Shown here one piece after another: positions 9,901 through 18,408 of a DNA stretch of 64,000 bases. The stretch spans positions 97,436 to 161,435 of the forward strand of contig JAQWHM010000021.1 of NCBI GenBank assembly GCA_029249345.1, in the 5' to 3' direction. The notes under the pieces were generated by a model. It was not told the DNA's origin. It did no database searches and saw nothing but the letters and a program-made list of their open reading frames with translations. Every line of letters begins with the position of its first letter. The stretch's first letter is position 1. This stretch comes from UBA10348 sp002469915. GTDB taxonomy: Bacteria > Bacteroidota > Rhodothermia > Rhodothermales > UBA10348. Both the position numbers and the translations under genes were made by a program.

Positions 9901-10176
9901 ACTTCCTGTCGAATACGCCCCCTGTCCGTCAAATATGGACTCCCAAGTTGTACCCGCATTCACCGTTTTCCATACGCCGCCAGAAGAAACGGCCACGTAC
10001 CAAATTGAATCGTCATCAGGATGAATGGCGATATCCGAAATGCGTCCAGACATGAATCCGGGGCCGAGCGCACGCAGTTTTAATCCATCAAACGTCTCTG
10101 GAACCATGCGGTCCTGAGCAAATGACGAGAGGACAAAAAACAAGGAAAATGCGAGAAACAGAGAAAGCTTTTTCAT
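6946..10176 (-). CDS. Secreted sortilin-like (VPS10/BNR) beta-propeller protein
   Basis: A 1076-residue exported protein with a clear signal peptide (MKKLSLFLAFSLFFVLSSFAQ). About ten Asp-box/BNR motifs of the form S-x-D-x-G-x-x-W recur through the first 700 residues (for example SDDGGKSW, STDGGATW, TEDGGANW), building large beta-propellers like those of the sortilin VPS10 family. The last 300 residues include an Ig-like segment and a helical tail. Such proteins are abundant in marine Bacteroidota-type genomes; their ligands are mostly unknown. No glycosidase active site is evident, so a glycosyl hydrolase label would be unsafe. Confidence 0.85.
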   Translation of the reverse strand: MKKLSLFLAFSLFFVLSSFAQDRMVPETFDGLKLRALGPGFMSGRISDIAIHPDDDSIWYVAVSSGGVWKTVNAGTTWESIFDGQGAYSTGSVSLDPSNPHVVWVGTGENVGGRHMGYGDGVYRSDDGGKSWTNMGLHDSEHVSEIIVHPENSDVVYVAAQGPLWSSGGDRGFYKSTDGGATWKKTLGTDQWVGVTDIAVDPRNPDWMYAATWQRHRTVAAYMSGGPGSGIHRSTDGGETWEEVTRGLPESNMGKIGLAISPQQPDIVYAAIELDRKTGGVFRSSDRGSSWTKMSDAVSGATGPHYYQELYASPHQFERLYLMDANLQISDDGGKTFFRMNEVAKHGDNHAIAFREDDPDYLLIGSDGGLYESFDLTKTWRFIENLPVTQYYKVALDDAEPFYNIFGGTQDNSTQGGPSRTDNLHGIQNSDWKIVLNWDGHQPATEPGNPNIMYAERQQGALSRIDMITGEAMDIQPQPGADEDYERFNWDAPILVSPHLATRIYFASHRLWKSDNRGDSWTAISGDLTRDQDRFTLPIMGGTQSWDNAWDVGAMSMYNTITSVSESPQQEGLIYVGTDDGLVQVTEDGGANWRKIEVGSMPGVPATAFVNDVKADMYDVNTVYVIMDNHKYGDYSPYVMKSTDQGRSWKSMRANLPDRTLAWRIVQDHVDKDLMFIAMEYGIHFTVDGGLTWVKLTGNMPTISFRDLAIHKRENDLVGASFGRGFFVLDDYTSLRDVSNEQLAQEATLFGVRKAWWYVPRPMLSFDDTRGSQGSDHYVAPNPEFGATFTYYLRDSMQKLKQVRQEAEKKAVANGQAVAFPGWDAVEAERSEADPVVILTVRDSEGNTVRRIEGPVTKGFHRVSWDLRYPSPQAVTSADASSTASGMLAQPGQYTVTMSKRIDGVVTELSAPQSFDVVPLREGALPGASHADVAAFFRAYENAVGRNSVLDASLSEAMDTITKMEIALSRATGGTGDLDSRIHDAKQGLLNLRADVYGPPARQEPGERVAPTVGSRLSVLDIGLVTSTYGPTQTHKEQLQIVNEHLAGFETTLSVINESLTGIRMALRDAGVLFVE

Positions 10177-10312
10177 GTCAGCAATATGCGTTGGAAGGAT
10201 GCATGAGCCCTCAATGTAATCAACCGTGCTGACTCAGTCATTGTTGAACATGTGCCTGATTTATAGTAGAATGCCACATGACTTCCCCTCTGTTAACAAC
10301 TCTTCTCTCCTC

Positions 10313-11266
10313 ATGAAACGCATCCTTCCCGCTGTTCGCCCCGTTATATCGCTGTTCCTGATAGGTATGCTTGCCATCGGATCAACTGGATTTGTGGCAA
10401 ATACCCTCCTTGACGGCTTACAGTATCGCGCCATCAAGGTGAGTTCTGATCGAGATATCGACGACTCCATGAATGAGCTGGCCGAAGACGGTTGGTACCC
10501 CCGATTTGTACTCAAATTCCAAGGTGATGCGCGCTTGATTTACGAACGGGAGCGCGATGAAGACGAGCGAATTTATGATCTGGAATACAAAGCGGAAGTG
10601 ATCGGATCCGGCAAAGAAATCGACGATACCTTCAACAAAATGGCTAAGGATGGCTGGTTTCCTCGATTCGTATTTCGAACGGGCGCGCTGAATCAGAATT
10701 GGCGACTGATCATGGAACGAGATCCGCAAGATGATGTCAACAACCTCGAATACCGGGCCATTCTACTCGGCGAGGGACGGGAGGTAGATGACAAGTTCAA
10801 TCAGCTTTCTGTTGATGGATGGTATCCGCTGTTCGTCGTGAAGGGCCTTAGCGAGCACCGAATGTTATTCGCCCGCGATCCGGATAACACGGAGCGGACG
10901 GTTCGTTTCATGGCAAAAACGACGTTCAACCCCAAGCAGATCGATGATCTCTACAACGAACATGGTCAAGACGGCTGGGAGCCGATGTTCCTCTTTCAGG
11001 ACGAGAATGAAGCCTACAGAACACTGTTTCAACAACCCATTGGTGAAGATCCTTTCCCAATGGAGTTCCAAGCTCGACGCATTGATGACATGAGTCAAAT
11101 TGACGACAAGTTTAACCAGTATAGCGCCGATGATTGGTACCCTTTGTTCGTAATTCGCGATGTGGAAGAATTACTAGAAAGCTACGAGGATTCAGACGGG
11201 AGGAATCAAACGCGTACCGTGGACGAAGTCCGCTGGCGCATGCTTTTTGGAAGAGACGCGCAATAG
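10313..11266 (+). CDS. Exported protein made of five tandem ~55-residue repeats
   Basis: 317 residues: a signal peptide (about 1-30) and then five tandem units starting near residues 36, 90, 145, 197 and 250. Each unit reads roughly hydrophobic-x-Y/F-x-A, seven to ten residues, I/V-D-D-x-x-N-x-x-x-x-D-G-W-x-P-x-F-V, then a strand ending in L-x-x-x-R-D. The GW-containing unit is reminiscent of DUF4177-like domains, but I do not recognise the array. The ATG at 10313 is preferred over an in-frame GTG at 10226 because it opens directly into the signal peptide. It stands alone between two minus-strand genes. Function unknown; repeated surface or ligand-binding modules are plausible. Confidence 0.75.
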   Translation: MKRILPAVRPVISLFLIGMLAIGSTGFVANTLLDGLQYRAIKVSSDRDIDDSMNELAEDGWYPRFVLKFQGDARLIYERERDEDERIYDLEYKAEVIGSGKEIDDTFNKMAKDGWFPRFVFRTGALNQNWRLIMERDPQDDVNNLEYRAILLGEGREVDDKFNQLSVDGWYPLFVVKGLSEHRMLFARDPDNTERTVRFMAKTTFNPKQIDDLYNEHGQDGWEPMFLFQDENEAYRTLFQQPIGEDPFPMEFQARRIDDMSQIDDKFNQYSADDWYPLFVIRDVEELLESYEDSDGRNQTRTVDEVRWRMLFGRDAQ

Positions 11267-11274
11267 TCTCTTTT
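11251..11274 (+). terminator. Candidate intrinsic terminator overlapping a stop codon
   Basis: AAGAGAC, an 8-base loop, GTCTCTT, then a run of T. The seven-base stem spans the TAG of the repeat protein gene. It lies between two convergent genes. Confidence 0.4.
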
Positions 11275-11292
11275 GACCGTTGCCCTGAATCT

Positions 11293-13293
11293 CTACCGTT
11301 CAACGACTCGCATAACGCCCCGCATCGTGAAGGCGTGTCCCGGGAAAGAGCATAGATACACGTACTCTCCCGGTGTTTCAGGTACGGTGAAATAGATCGT
11401 TTCCTTTGAATCGGGTTCGAGTAATACGGTATGGAAAAGCACCTCCTCCAGATCTGGTATGTAGCTCCGATTAGGCCCCTCGAGCCCAAGCGCTATGGCC
11501 TGCTCTCCCACCTTGTCTGCCGAACCAGGCTGTACGACGAGTAGATTATGCATCATGTCGTCGTCGTTATCAAAAATGAGCTTGAGCCGACTTCCTGCCT
11601 GAACATCAAAGGCCGGTAAATCAAATTGCAGACCAGGTTCGGTACCAATAGTGATGGTGGCATCCGGGCCATTGGTCCAATCTTCGGGCATCGTCGTCAT
11701 CCGCTTTGGTTGGGCAGAAGCCACCATTGAAGAGGAGCTTTCATCGGTCCGAGCACGATCATTTTGGCTCGCTTTAACGGTCATTTTGGGACCACCGGGG
11801 ATTTCGTTTAACGTGTAATAGGCTACGTCGTGTAGCAATGCATCACCGCCTTCCGAGCGAAGACTCGTCAGTTTTAACTCGTGGATATACCCTTTTCGCA
11901 AACCACTCACGGCAATACGTGCGCTTAGGCCATCTTCTGATACCGAAACGCCCTGTATCTCACTCGTTTCCTGATTCGTAATCGGACTGCCGTACGTACT
12001 GTGGTACTGATAGGTAAACCCTGTGACGTGGTAGGACGCTGGATCGGCAGCAATACTACGATCAATGGGCTTAGTAAAGGTGAGTTCGAATCCGTCAGGT
12101 CGAGCTTCAACTGAATGGACTTCAAAAGGCATTTCACCCGTCCACTCAAGCCGTTGTAGCCCATAAGGAGACCGTCCTGTGGACCCCCATCCGCGGCTGG
12201 TCATGCCCACAAACATGGAATGGTCTTTTCCCCAGACCATACGTAATACTCCGGAGGAAAAACCCTCACGAAACGGAAATGCAGCACCCTGATACACGCC
12301 GTTCACTTTTTCCAAAAACACGCGCATAACCCGACTCTGCCCCTGATCTCCGACGAACAGCTGACCAGCAAACGGACCGAATCCACCTTTGGTATTATCA
12401 GCTAGAATATCCGAGGTCGAGACACCCATCAGCGTATGCGGTAGCCACACGGCTGGCATTTTGAGATCAGGTACGTCCGGCGCAACTTCAACCATAGGTT
12501 TACCTGAATCAGGTACATCTTCTGGCCTCAATGAGAGCGGAGACTCGGGTAAGTGAGTCCATTTGAGACCTTGTGGGTTACCGACAAAGTCCCCTTTCTC
12601 TACATGAGTGATGTATCCGGAGCCGATCCAGTCACCTTGATTCTCTCCATAGAAAACGTCCCCTTCCATGTTGAATCCAAAACCGGCCGGTGAACGCATT
12701 CCAGTCGCAATAGGTGTCATGTCACCATCGGGTGAGATCTCCAACATCCATCCTCTCCATTTGGAAAGGCTGGCCCCATACCCAATCCACGCTAGATTAA
12801 GCGTTACGATCATCGTACCATCGTCTTTGATCAGAGGGCCGAAGGAATACTCATGGTAATTGCCTTCGAGCGGCCAGCTATAAACCGTTTCATATAGATC
12901 GGCCCGGCCGTCTCCGTTCATGTCTTTTAAACGGGTTAACTCGCTGCGCTGCGATGTATAGAAAGCGCCGTCCCGATAGGCCAGCCCCAGAGCTTCGTGC
13001 AGACCATGTGCGAAACGCTTGAACTCGGGTCGCTTGCGTCCACTCATGTATGGGTTTTTAATCAGCCAAACATCTCCTCTTCGAGTCGATACGGCCAACT
13101 GGCCATCGGGCAATACATCCATACCCCCGACTTCAAGTATCACGTTTTCGGGTATAGGGAGCGTTACAATCTTGTAGTAATCCGCCTCTCCTTTCGGGAC
13201 TTGAGCCCACGCTGAAGAAACATATAGGAAGGAGACAAGGACAAGCAGAGCAGGGCGAGTCATATCTGCCATTTGTTTAGATAGGTAGTTCAT
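11293..13293 (-). CDS. Sugar/sorbosone-dehydrogenase-like beta-propeller fused to an azurin-like cupredoxin
   Basis: 666 residues with an N-terminal signal peptide. Residues about 35-400 resemble the six-bladed PQQ-dependent glucose/sorbosone dehydrogenase-like propeller family (DVLPDGQLAVSTRRGDVW, LAYRDGAFYTSQRSELTRL). A linker carries an Ig-like segment. Residues about 545-666 form a type 1 copper domain with candidate ligands His582, Cys648, His653 and Met657; the spacings of 66, 5 and 4 equal those of azurin (46/112/117/121). A propeller joined to an electron-carrier domain suggests a periplasmic oxidoreductase. Whether PQQ is bound cannot be seen. The DUF1080 gene lies upstream on the same strand, 4 bases away. 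Confidence 0.82.
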   Translation of the reverse strand: MNYLSKQMADMTRPALLVLVSFLYVSSAWAQVPKGEADYYKIVTLPIPENVILEVGGMDVLPDGQLAVSTRRGDVWLIKNPYMSGRKRPEFKRFAHGLHEALGLAYRDGAFYTSQRSELTRLKDMNGDGRADLYETVYSWPLEGNYHEYSFGPLIKDDGTMIVTLNLAWIGYGASLSKWRGWMLEISPDGDMTPIATGMRSPAGFGFNMEGDVFYGENQGDWIGSGYITHVEKGDFVGNPQGLKWTHLPESPLSLRPEDVPDSGKPMVEVAPDVPDLKMPAVWLPHTLMGVSTSDILADNTKGGFGPFAGQLFVGDQGQSRVMRVFLEKVNGVYQGAAFPFREGFSSGVLRMVWGKDHSMFVGMTSRGWGSTGRSPYGLQRLEWTGEMPFEVHSVEARPDGFELTFTKPIDRSIAADPASYHVTGFTYQYHSTYGSPITNQETSEIQGVSVSEDGLSARIAVSGLRKGYIHELKLTSLRSEGGDALLHDVAYYTLNEIPGGPKMTVKASQNDRARTDESSSSMVASAQPKRMTTMPEDWTNGPDATITIGTEPGLQFDLPAFDVQAGSRLKLIFDNDDDMMHNLLVVQPGSADKVGEQAIALGLEGPNRSYIPDLEEVLFHTVLLEPDSKETIYFTVPETPGEYVYLCSFPGHAFTMRGVMRVVER

Positions 13294-13297
13294 GACA

Positions 13298-14746
13298 TCA
13301 CCAAATCAAAGCATAGCGAACGGTTGCAGAACCGTCGCTGAGTGAAACAGGGACAAGAAGCTCTTCGCCTTCATCTAAGGCGCGGATGATGGCCTCGCCA
13401 CCACCGGAGTCGAGGAGTTCCAGATAGTAGGTATTGCCTTCCATCCTGAAGACCCCATCATCACCTTCGGAAATCGTTGTAGCGGCGGCAACAAGAACCC
13501 AAATTTCTGAAGACCCGGAATCATCACCTGATACCACTATTTCTCGTTCCAATTGCCGTCCATTATCTCCGGGCAGCAGTCGATCTGTGATCGTTACATC
13601 GCTCATGGTGTAATGAAAAGATGGACGACTATCCGCATCCAAATCGTATCCCTTGAAGACATAATCAGCCCCCATGCTGTCTGGCCAGACCATACTGTCG
13701 GACTCAAGACGCGCTACAGCAGGCCTCCCAGAAAAAGTCAGCACACTACCTCTTGGAACGGCTAACTGCTGTGTGCCTCTGCTGTGCCACATATCCGTGG
13801 TCTCAATAAATCTCCCTTTCCAAGCGTACAGCACGGCGCCTTGCGCAGAGTCCATCACGTAATGGACCCCATCGGGATCGCCCACCGAAATGGTTCGCGT
13901 CTTCTTTGCACCATCATGGTTCACAAACCCTCGAATAACCTCTGCTTCTGAGGTGGGCTCCACATGGATGGCCGGCACAAAACGAGGTGGTTTCTCATCC
14001 TCGGCAGCCGCGGGTAAATGGAGATTGTATCGGATGTTTCTTAGCGCTACGGGACCATGATCGCCCTGAATCATGATGGGGGCAAGCGCCTGCTCATCCG
14101 AAAACCCAGCCGCACGGGTGGGACCGGTGAGCTCTACATTCTCATGAATGACAACCCCATTTTGAGCAACCTTAACCATCTTGGCATTGGAAACCTTTCG
14201 GCCTTCTGCATCAAATCGAGGAGCCTGAAATAGGATGTAGAAATCCTGCCACAACCCAGGTGCCCGACTCACATTCATACTGGGTGGATGGCCCTGATAT
14301 CCGCGCTCACCTTCATTGCGCGCTGGATCCCATCGCTGGTAAATACCACCAGCATCGGAATACGTCGGATTCGGTACGCCCCAACTATCAAAGAGCTGAA
14401 TTTCGTATCGACCTTGTAGATATACACCTGAATTAGAACCCTTGGGCATCATGAACTCAAATGAAAGCTCAATATCCCCATGCTCCCACATAGTGAACAG
14501 GTTTTCTCGTGCCCCATCAGACGGCATATTGAGTAGAATGCCGTCTCCATCGGTCGTCTGAATGTCAGCAACGCCATGGCGGTCGGCCTCTATCGCTCCA
14601 ACAATGCGCCAGTTATCGGCGGGTGCCTGGAAACCATCTAGATCCGTAAGCGGGTGTTCTATCATGTCCTGACCGTTGGCCACTGGGGCCATAAACAGTA
14701 TCAAGACGAAGCAGGCGGATAATATTCGGGGACAGAAGCGGTTCAT
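13298..14746 (-). CDS. DUF1080 (3-keto-disaccharide hydrolase-like) secreted protein
   Basis: 482 residues with a signal peptide. Residues about 25-240 match the DUF1080 concanavalin-like domain, including the typical GSNSGVYLQGRYEIQLFD and the segment PARNEGERGYQGHPPSMN. Some DUF1080 proteins hydrolyse 3-keto-glycosides. The remaining 240 residues form an uncharacterised beta-rich region. The ATG at 14746 is chosen over a GTG at 14755. It is the first gene of a two-gene operon with the cupredoxin-fused dehydrogenase-like protein, so the pair may oxidise and cleave a sugar derivative in the periplasm; this joint role is inferred. Confidence 0.8.
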   Translation of the reverse strand: MNRFCPRILSACFVLILFMAPVANGQDMIEHPLTDLDGFQAPADNWRIVGAIEADRHGVADIQTTDGDGILLNMPSDGARENLFTMWEHGDIELSFEFMMPKGSNSGVYLQGRYEIQLFDSWGVPNPTYSDAGGIYQRWDPARNEGERGYQGHPPSMNVSRAPGLWQDFYILFQAPRFDAEGRKVSNAKMVKVAQNGVVIHENVELTGPTRAAGFSDEQALAPIMIQGDHGPVALRNIRYNLHLPAAAEDEKPPRFVPAIHVEPTSEAEVIRGFVNHDGAKKTRTISVGDPDGVHYVMDSAQGAVLYAWKGRFIETTDMWHSRGTQQLAVPRGSVLTFSGRPAVARLESDSMVWPDSMGADYVFKGYDLDADSRPSFHYTMSDVTITDRLLPGDNGRQLEREIVVSGDDSGSSEIWVLVAAATTISEGDDGVFRMEGNTYYLELLDSGGGEAIIRALDEGEELLVPVSLSDGSATVRYALIW

Positions 14747-14973
14747 CAATTCCACGACTCGTTCTAGTTACAGAGAGTGTGAATGTAGTTGAATGGAATC
14801 CGCAAAAAAAGTGTGATGTGAAATAGTCGGTACACTTTCGAGTCTCATACCGATTGGTTCACTTCTTGGAAAAACGAAAGCTTCACCCTGTCCGGATTGA
14901 TTTTTTACCCATTTTCAACTCGTGTTCGGCTGTACTTTGGGATCCAATCCCTTTTAGCAGGGGTTTGGATCGA

Positions 14974-17900
14974 ATGAAGCGCCTGTATACCCTCATATTA
15001 CTCCTGTGCCTCGCGGCTCCAACAGCTCGCGATGCGGATGCCCAATACTTCCGGTATGGGAAAAACAAGGTGCATTACGGCGAGCAAGAATGGTATTACC
15101 TCCAGTCAGAGCACTTCCGCGTGTATTACTATGACGAGGGAGAGTACCTGGCAGATTTTGCAGCGCACGCCGCCGAGGAAGCATTTGTCTCGCTTGAGAA
15201 GTTGTTTGAGTTAGAGCTAGAGGAGCGCATTCCACTCATCATTTATCGCAACCACGGTGAGTTCGCGGTAACGAATGCCGTCAATCTGCCCGTCTATTCG
15301 GACGGGATCGGTGGCGTGACAGAGCTTTTCAAAAACCGAATTGCTATTCCGTTTTCGGGTGATTATCGGGATTTTCGGCGGGTCGTTCACCATGAACTGG
15401 TCCATGCGATTATCAATGAGGTGTACTACGGGGGATCGATCCAGTCGCTCATCCAGGCTGGCGCCAAAATGCGTATTCCGCTCTGGTTCAATGAAGGCTT
15501 AGCAGAATATGCGGCTCTCGGATGGGATACGCATTCAGACATGTATGTGCGCGAAGCCATCCTTGAAGATGACCTAGCTCCCGTGCGCTCTTTATTTGGG
15601 TATTACGCATACCGAGGTGGCCAAAGTGTGTGGGATTACATCGCCGAGCAGTATGGTGACGAAAAGGTTGCTGAAATACTTCGACGCCTTCGCTCAGCAA
15701 GGTCCGTCGAGCAAGCCATAGACCGATCCATCGGGTTGAACCTAGATGAGTTGTCGGACCGCTGGCAGCGAGCCCTGAGGGAAATCTATTTCCCGGAAGT
15801 GACCGCACGAGAATCCTTGGATGAAGTTGCACGACCCGTTATCACGCGTGAACAAGGGTTTTACAATACCAGTCCCGCTCTTTCTCCCCTTGGCGACCAA
15901 CTGGCGTATGTGACCTCGACCAATGGGCTATTTGATATTTATCTGGCCGATACGGACGATGGCGAGATCCAAAAGCGATTAATTCAGGGACAGATCTCGC
16001 GTGATTTTGAGTCGTTACCGGTACTTACTCCCGGTTTGGCCTGGAGCCCGGACGGTAGGGAATTGGCCGTGGCGGCCAGAAGCGGGGGGCGCGATGCGAT
16101 CGTGATCGTCAATGTTAATTCGGAGGTTCAACGTAAAGTTGAACCTCCCGGATTACAGCAAATTCTGTCCCTATCCTGGAATCCAGATGGACGCCGTTTA
16201 GCCATGAGCGCGACCGACGGTACACAGAGTGATATTTATGTATTCAACCTCGACACCGAGCAGCTTCAGAACCTGACCGATGATGTCTTTGGAGACTTTG
16301 AACCTTCTTGGAGTCCAGATGGCGAAACCATTGTGTTTCATTCTGATCGAGGTGCAGACACAGAACTGCGCAGACACACCGCCGAGGAAACCCGCATTTT
16401 CGAGAAAACATTTGAACAAAGTGATCTCTATGTGTGGCAACCTGGATCTCGATTCGTGCGACGCCTGACCTACGATGAGACATGGGATGACCGTAGTGCA
16501 CGATTTGGAAATGATCCAAGTCTAGTCCTCTTCGTAAGTGACCGAAACGGCATCCCCAACCTGTATGAAAAGCATCTTGTGAGCGGCCGCGTGCGCCCGC
16601 TCACCGACTTAGACATCGGCGTGATGCAAGTAGCTCTATCCACCAGTGGTGATTTGGCTGCGGTTGTGTCCCTCAAAGAGGGTACTCCATCTATTTACAC
16701 CCTTCGGCGCCCCTTCGAGCGTACTCAGCCGCGCGACCCACTCATGCCAAATGTGTGGGCGCAACGAGTAGATCAAACAGATTTCCGAGTTGCTCCAGCG
16801 CTCGCCGTCGCGGGACGAGCTCGGTTAGAGGGAAATCCCTTCTTGAGAGATGCCAATGACGGCACACCATATGTTCGTGGCCGCGATCGACTCAAACCAA
16901 CTAAACCCGTTCATCTTGCACTGCAGGGACTTATCGATCCAGGGATGAATGTGGACTCTCTCCGGAATCTGCTCTCTTTTGACAGCCGTGAATCCATTGA
17001 TCTGCCCATCGATTCTTTTGCGCGAGGCGTTACCATTGATTTCGAAGCACTAAAACGTGAGACCGGTTTAGTGCCCAATCCGGAATTCATAGCGTTTCCG
17101 GGAATCCAGACGGCTCCCATTCTGGATGATGATGGAGAATATGCTCCCCAGCGATACAAACTTCGTTTTTCGCCTGACATCGTATATGGTGCCGCTGGAT
17201 ATGACGCGCTCTATGGCGTTCAGGGAGTGACCCAAATGGTATTCAGCGATATGCTGGGCAATCACAAGATGATCGTGTCCTCGAACCTATTGCTTGATCT
17301 GCGCAATTCGGACTACACGTTCTCGTATGTCTACCTTCCCCGCCGCGTGGACTGGTCGTTTTCTACCTTTCACTTGTCCCGGTTACTTGCTGACTTCACG
17401 GTCGATAATCCAACCTATTACCGATATCGACAGTACGGCAGCTACCTCGAAGCCAGTCTTCCGTTCTCCAAATTTCAACGGCTCGATATCCGCATAGGCC
17501 TTGTAGGCGTAAATCAAGCCGACGTAACCGATGTAGCCCGCCCATCTAACTCACGCACGCTTTTTATACCGGGCCTCACCTATACCAAGGATAGCACCAC
17601 TCCGGGATACACCCATCCGATTGACGGATCCAGAATGGCTGTCTCCCTCTCGGGATCTCCCTTGGGTTTTAGAAACGGTATCACCTTTGGTACGGCTCTT
17701 TTCGACGCTCGCACGTACCGCTCTTTTGGAAAGGCACGCTACACCTGGGCCATGCGCTTTTCAACCGGATTCTCGTTCGGGTCACACAAGCAGGTCTTCT
17801 ACACGTCTGGCGTCCAGAACTGGCTCAACCGTAATTTTGATGATATAAATGGTTTTCCACTCGAGGACGTTACCGATTTCGTCTTCGCCACAGCCGTGAT

Positions 17901-18255
17901 GCCTCTACGTGGATATGATATCAACGCCGCCAATGGATCCAACTTTGGACTAATCAACGCGGAGTTTCGTTTTCCACTCGTAGCCGCGCTTCTTCCTGGT
18001 CCAATTCCCGTCATTCCGCTCTACAATATTCAAGGACAAGTCTTTGCAGATGTTGGAAATATCTGGGGCGGACGGACATCGACGAGTCTTGAAAACTCAA
18101 GTAAGCGAAAGATCGATGACGTCTTAATAGGAACCGGTTTTGGAATCAGAACGCTATTCCTTGGATATCCCGTTCGGCTTGACTTCGCCTGGCCGTTTGA
18201 CGGTCGCACGTTTGGCGACAGAAGTACCTACATAAGCGTAGGACTAGATTTTTAG
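14974..18255 (+). CDS. Zinc metalloprotease-like / TolB-type propeller / Omp85-like barrel fusion
   Basis: 1093 residues from the ATG at 14974, which opens directly into a signal peptide; an in-frame TTG at 14854 would add 40 residues without one. Residues about 25-290 resemble the peptidase MA-like gluzincin domain: HELVH (His140, Glu141, His144) and NEGLAEY (Glu174 as likely third zinc ligand). Residues about 300-620 hold PD40/TolB-like propeller repeats with SWSPDG-type motifs. Residues about 720-1093 look like an outer-membrane barrel of the Omp85/surface-antigen type and end in the terminal Phe typical of barrel insertion (VGLDF). The role is unknown; surface proteolysis or outer-membrane assembly quality control are possible. 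Confidence 0.82.
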   Translation: MKRLYTLILLLCLAAPTARDADAQYFRYGKNKVHYGEQEWYYLQSEHFRVYYYDEGEYLADFAAHAAEEAFVSLEKLFELELEERIPLIIYRNHGEFAVTNAVNLPVYSDGIGGVTELFKNRIAIPFSGDYRDFRRVVHHELVHAIINEVYYGGSIQSLIQAGAKMRIPLWFNEGLAEYAALGWDTHSDMYVREAILEDDLAPVRSLFGYYAYRGGQSVWDYIAEQYGDEKVAEILRRLRSARSVEQAIDRSIGLNLDELSDRWQRALREIYFPEVTARESLDEVARPVITREQGFYNTSPALSPLGDQLAYVTSTNGLFDIYLADTDDGEIQKRLIQGQISRDFESLPVLTPGLAWSPDGRELAVAARSGGRDAIVIVNVNSEVQRKVEPPGLQQILSLSWNPDGRRLAMSATDGTQSDIYVFNLDTEQLQNLTDDVFGDFEPSWSPDGETIVFHSDRGADTELRRHTAEETRIFEKTFEQSDLYVWQPGSRFVRRLTYDETWDDRSARFGNDPSLVLFVSDRNGIPNLYEKHLVSGRVRPLTDLDIGVMQVALSTSGDLAAVVSLKEGTPSIYTLRRPFERTQPRDPLMPNVWAQRVDQTDFRVAPALAVAGRARLEGNPFLRDANDGTPYVRGRDRLKPTKPVHLALQGLIDPGMNVDSLRNLLSFDSRESIDLPIDSFARGVTIDFEALKRETGLVPNPEFIAFPGIQTAPILDDDGEYAPQRYKLRFSPDIVYGAAGYDALYGVQGVTQMVFSDMLGNHKMIVSSNLLLDLRNSDYTFSYVYLPRRVDWSFSTFHLSRLLADFTVDNPTYYRYRQYGSYLEASLPFSKFQRLDIRIGLVGVNQADVTDVARPSNSRTLFIPGLTYTKDSTTPGYTHPIDGSRMAVSLSGSPLGFRNGITFGTALFDARTYRSFGKARYTWAMRFSTGFSFGSHKQVFYTSGVQNWLNRNFDDINGFPLEDVTDFVFATAVMPLRGYDINAANGSNFGLINAEFRFPLVAALLPGPIPVIPLYNIQGQVFADVGNIWGGRTSTSLENSSKRKIDDVLIGTGFGIRTLFLGYPVRLDFAWPFDGRTFGDRSTYISVGLDF

Positions 18256-18408
18256 ACCTTTGGGCGGACGCAGAGTTTTCGTGAAAAGGCACTCAATCTG
18301 CTAAAACACTCGAACCAAACCCCCCAGATAAGGTTACGAATGGGCTACGGCAATAATTTGACCAACCCACTTAGCCGGTCCCACCTTAGTATCCGGCCCC
18401 CAAGAAGC

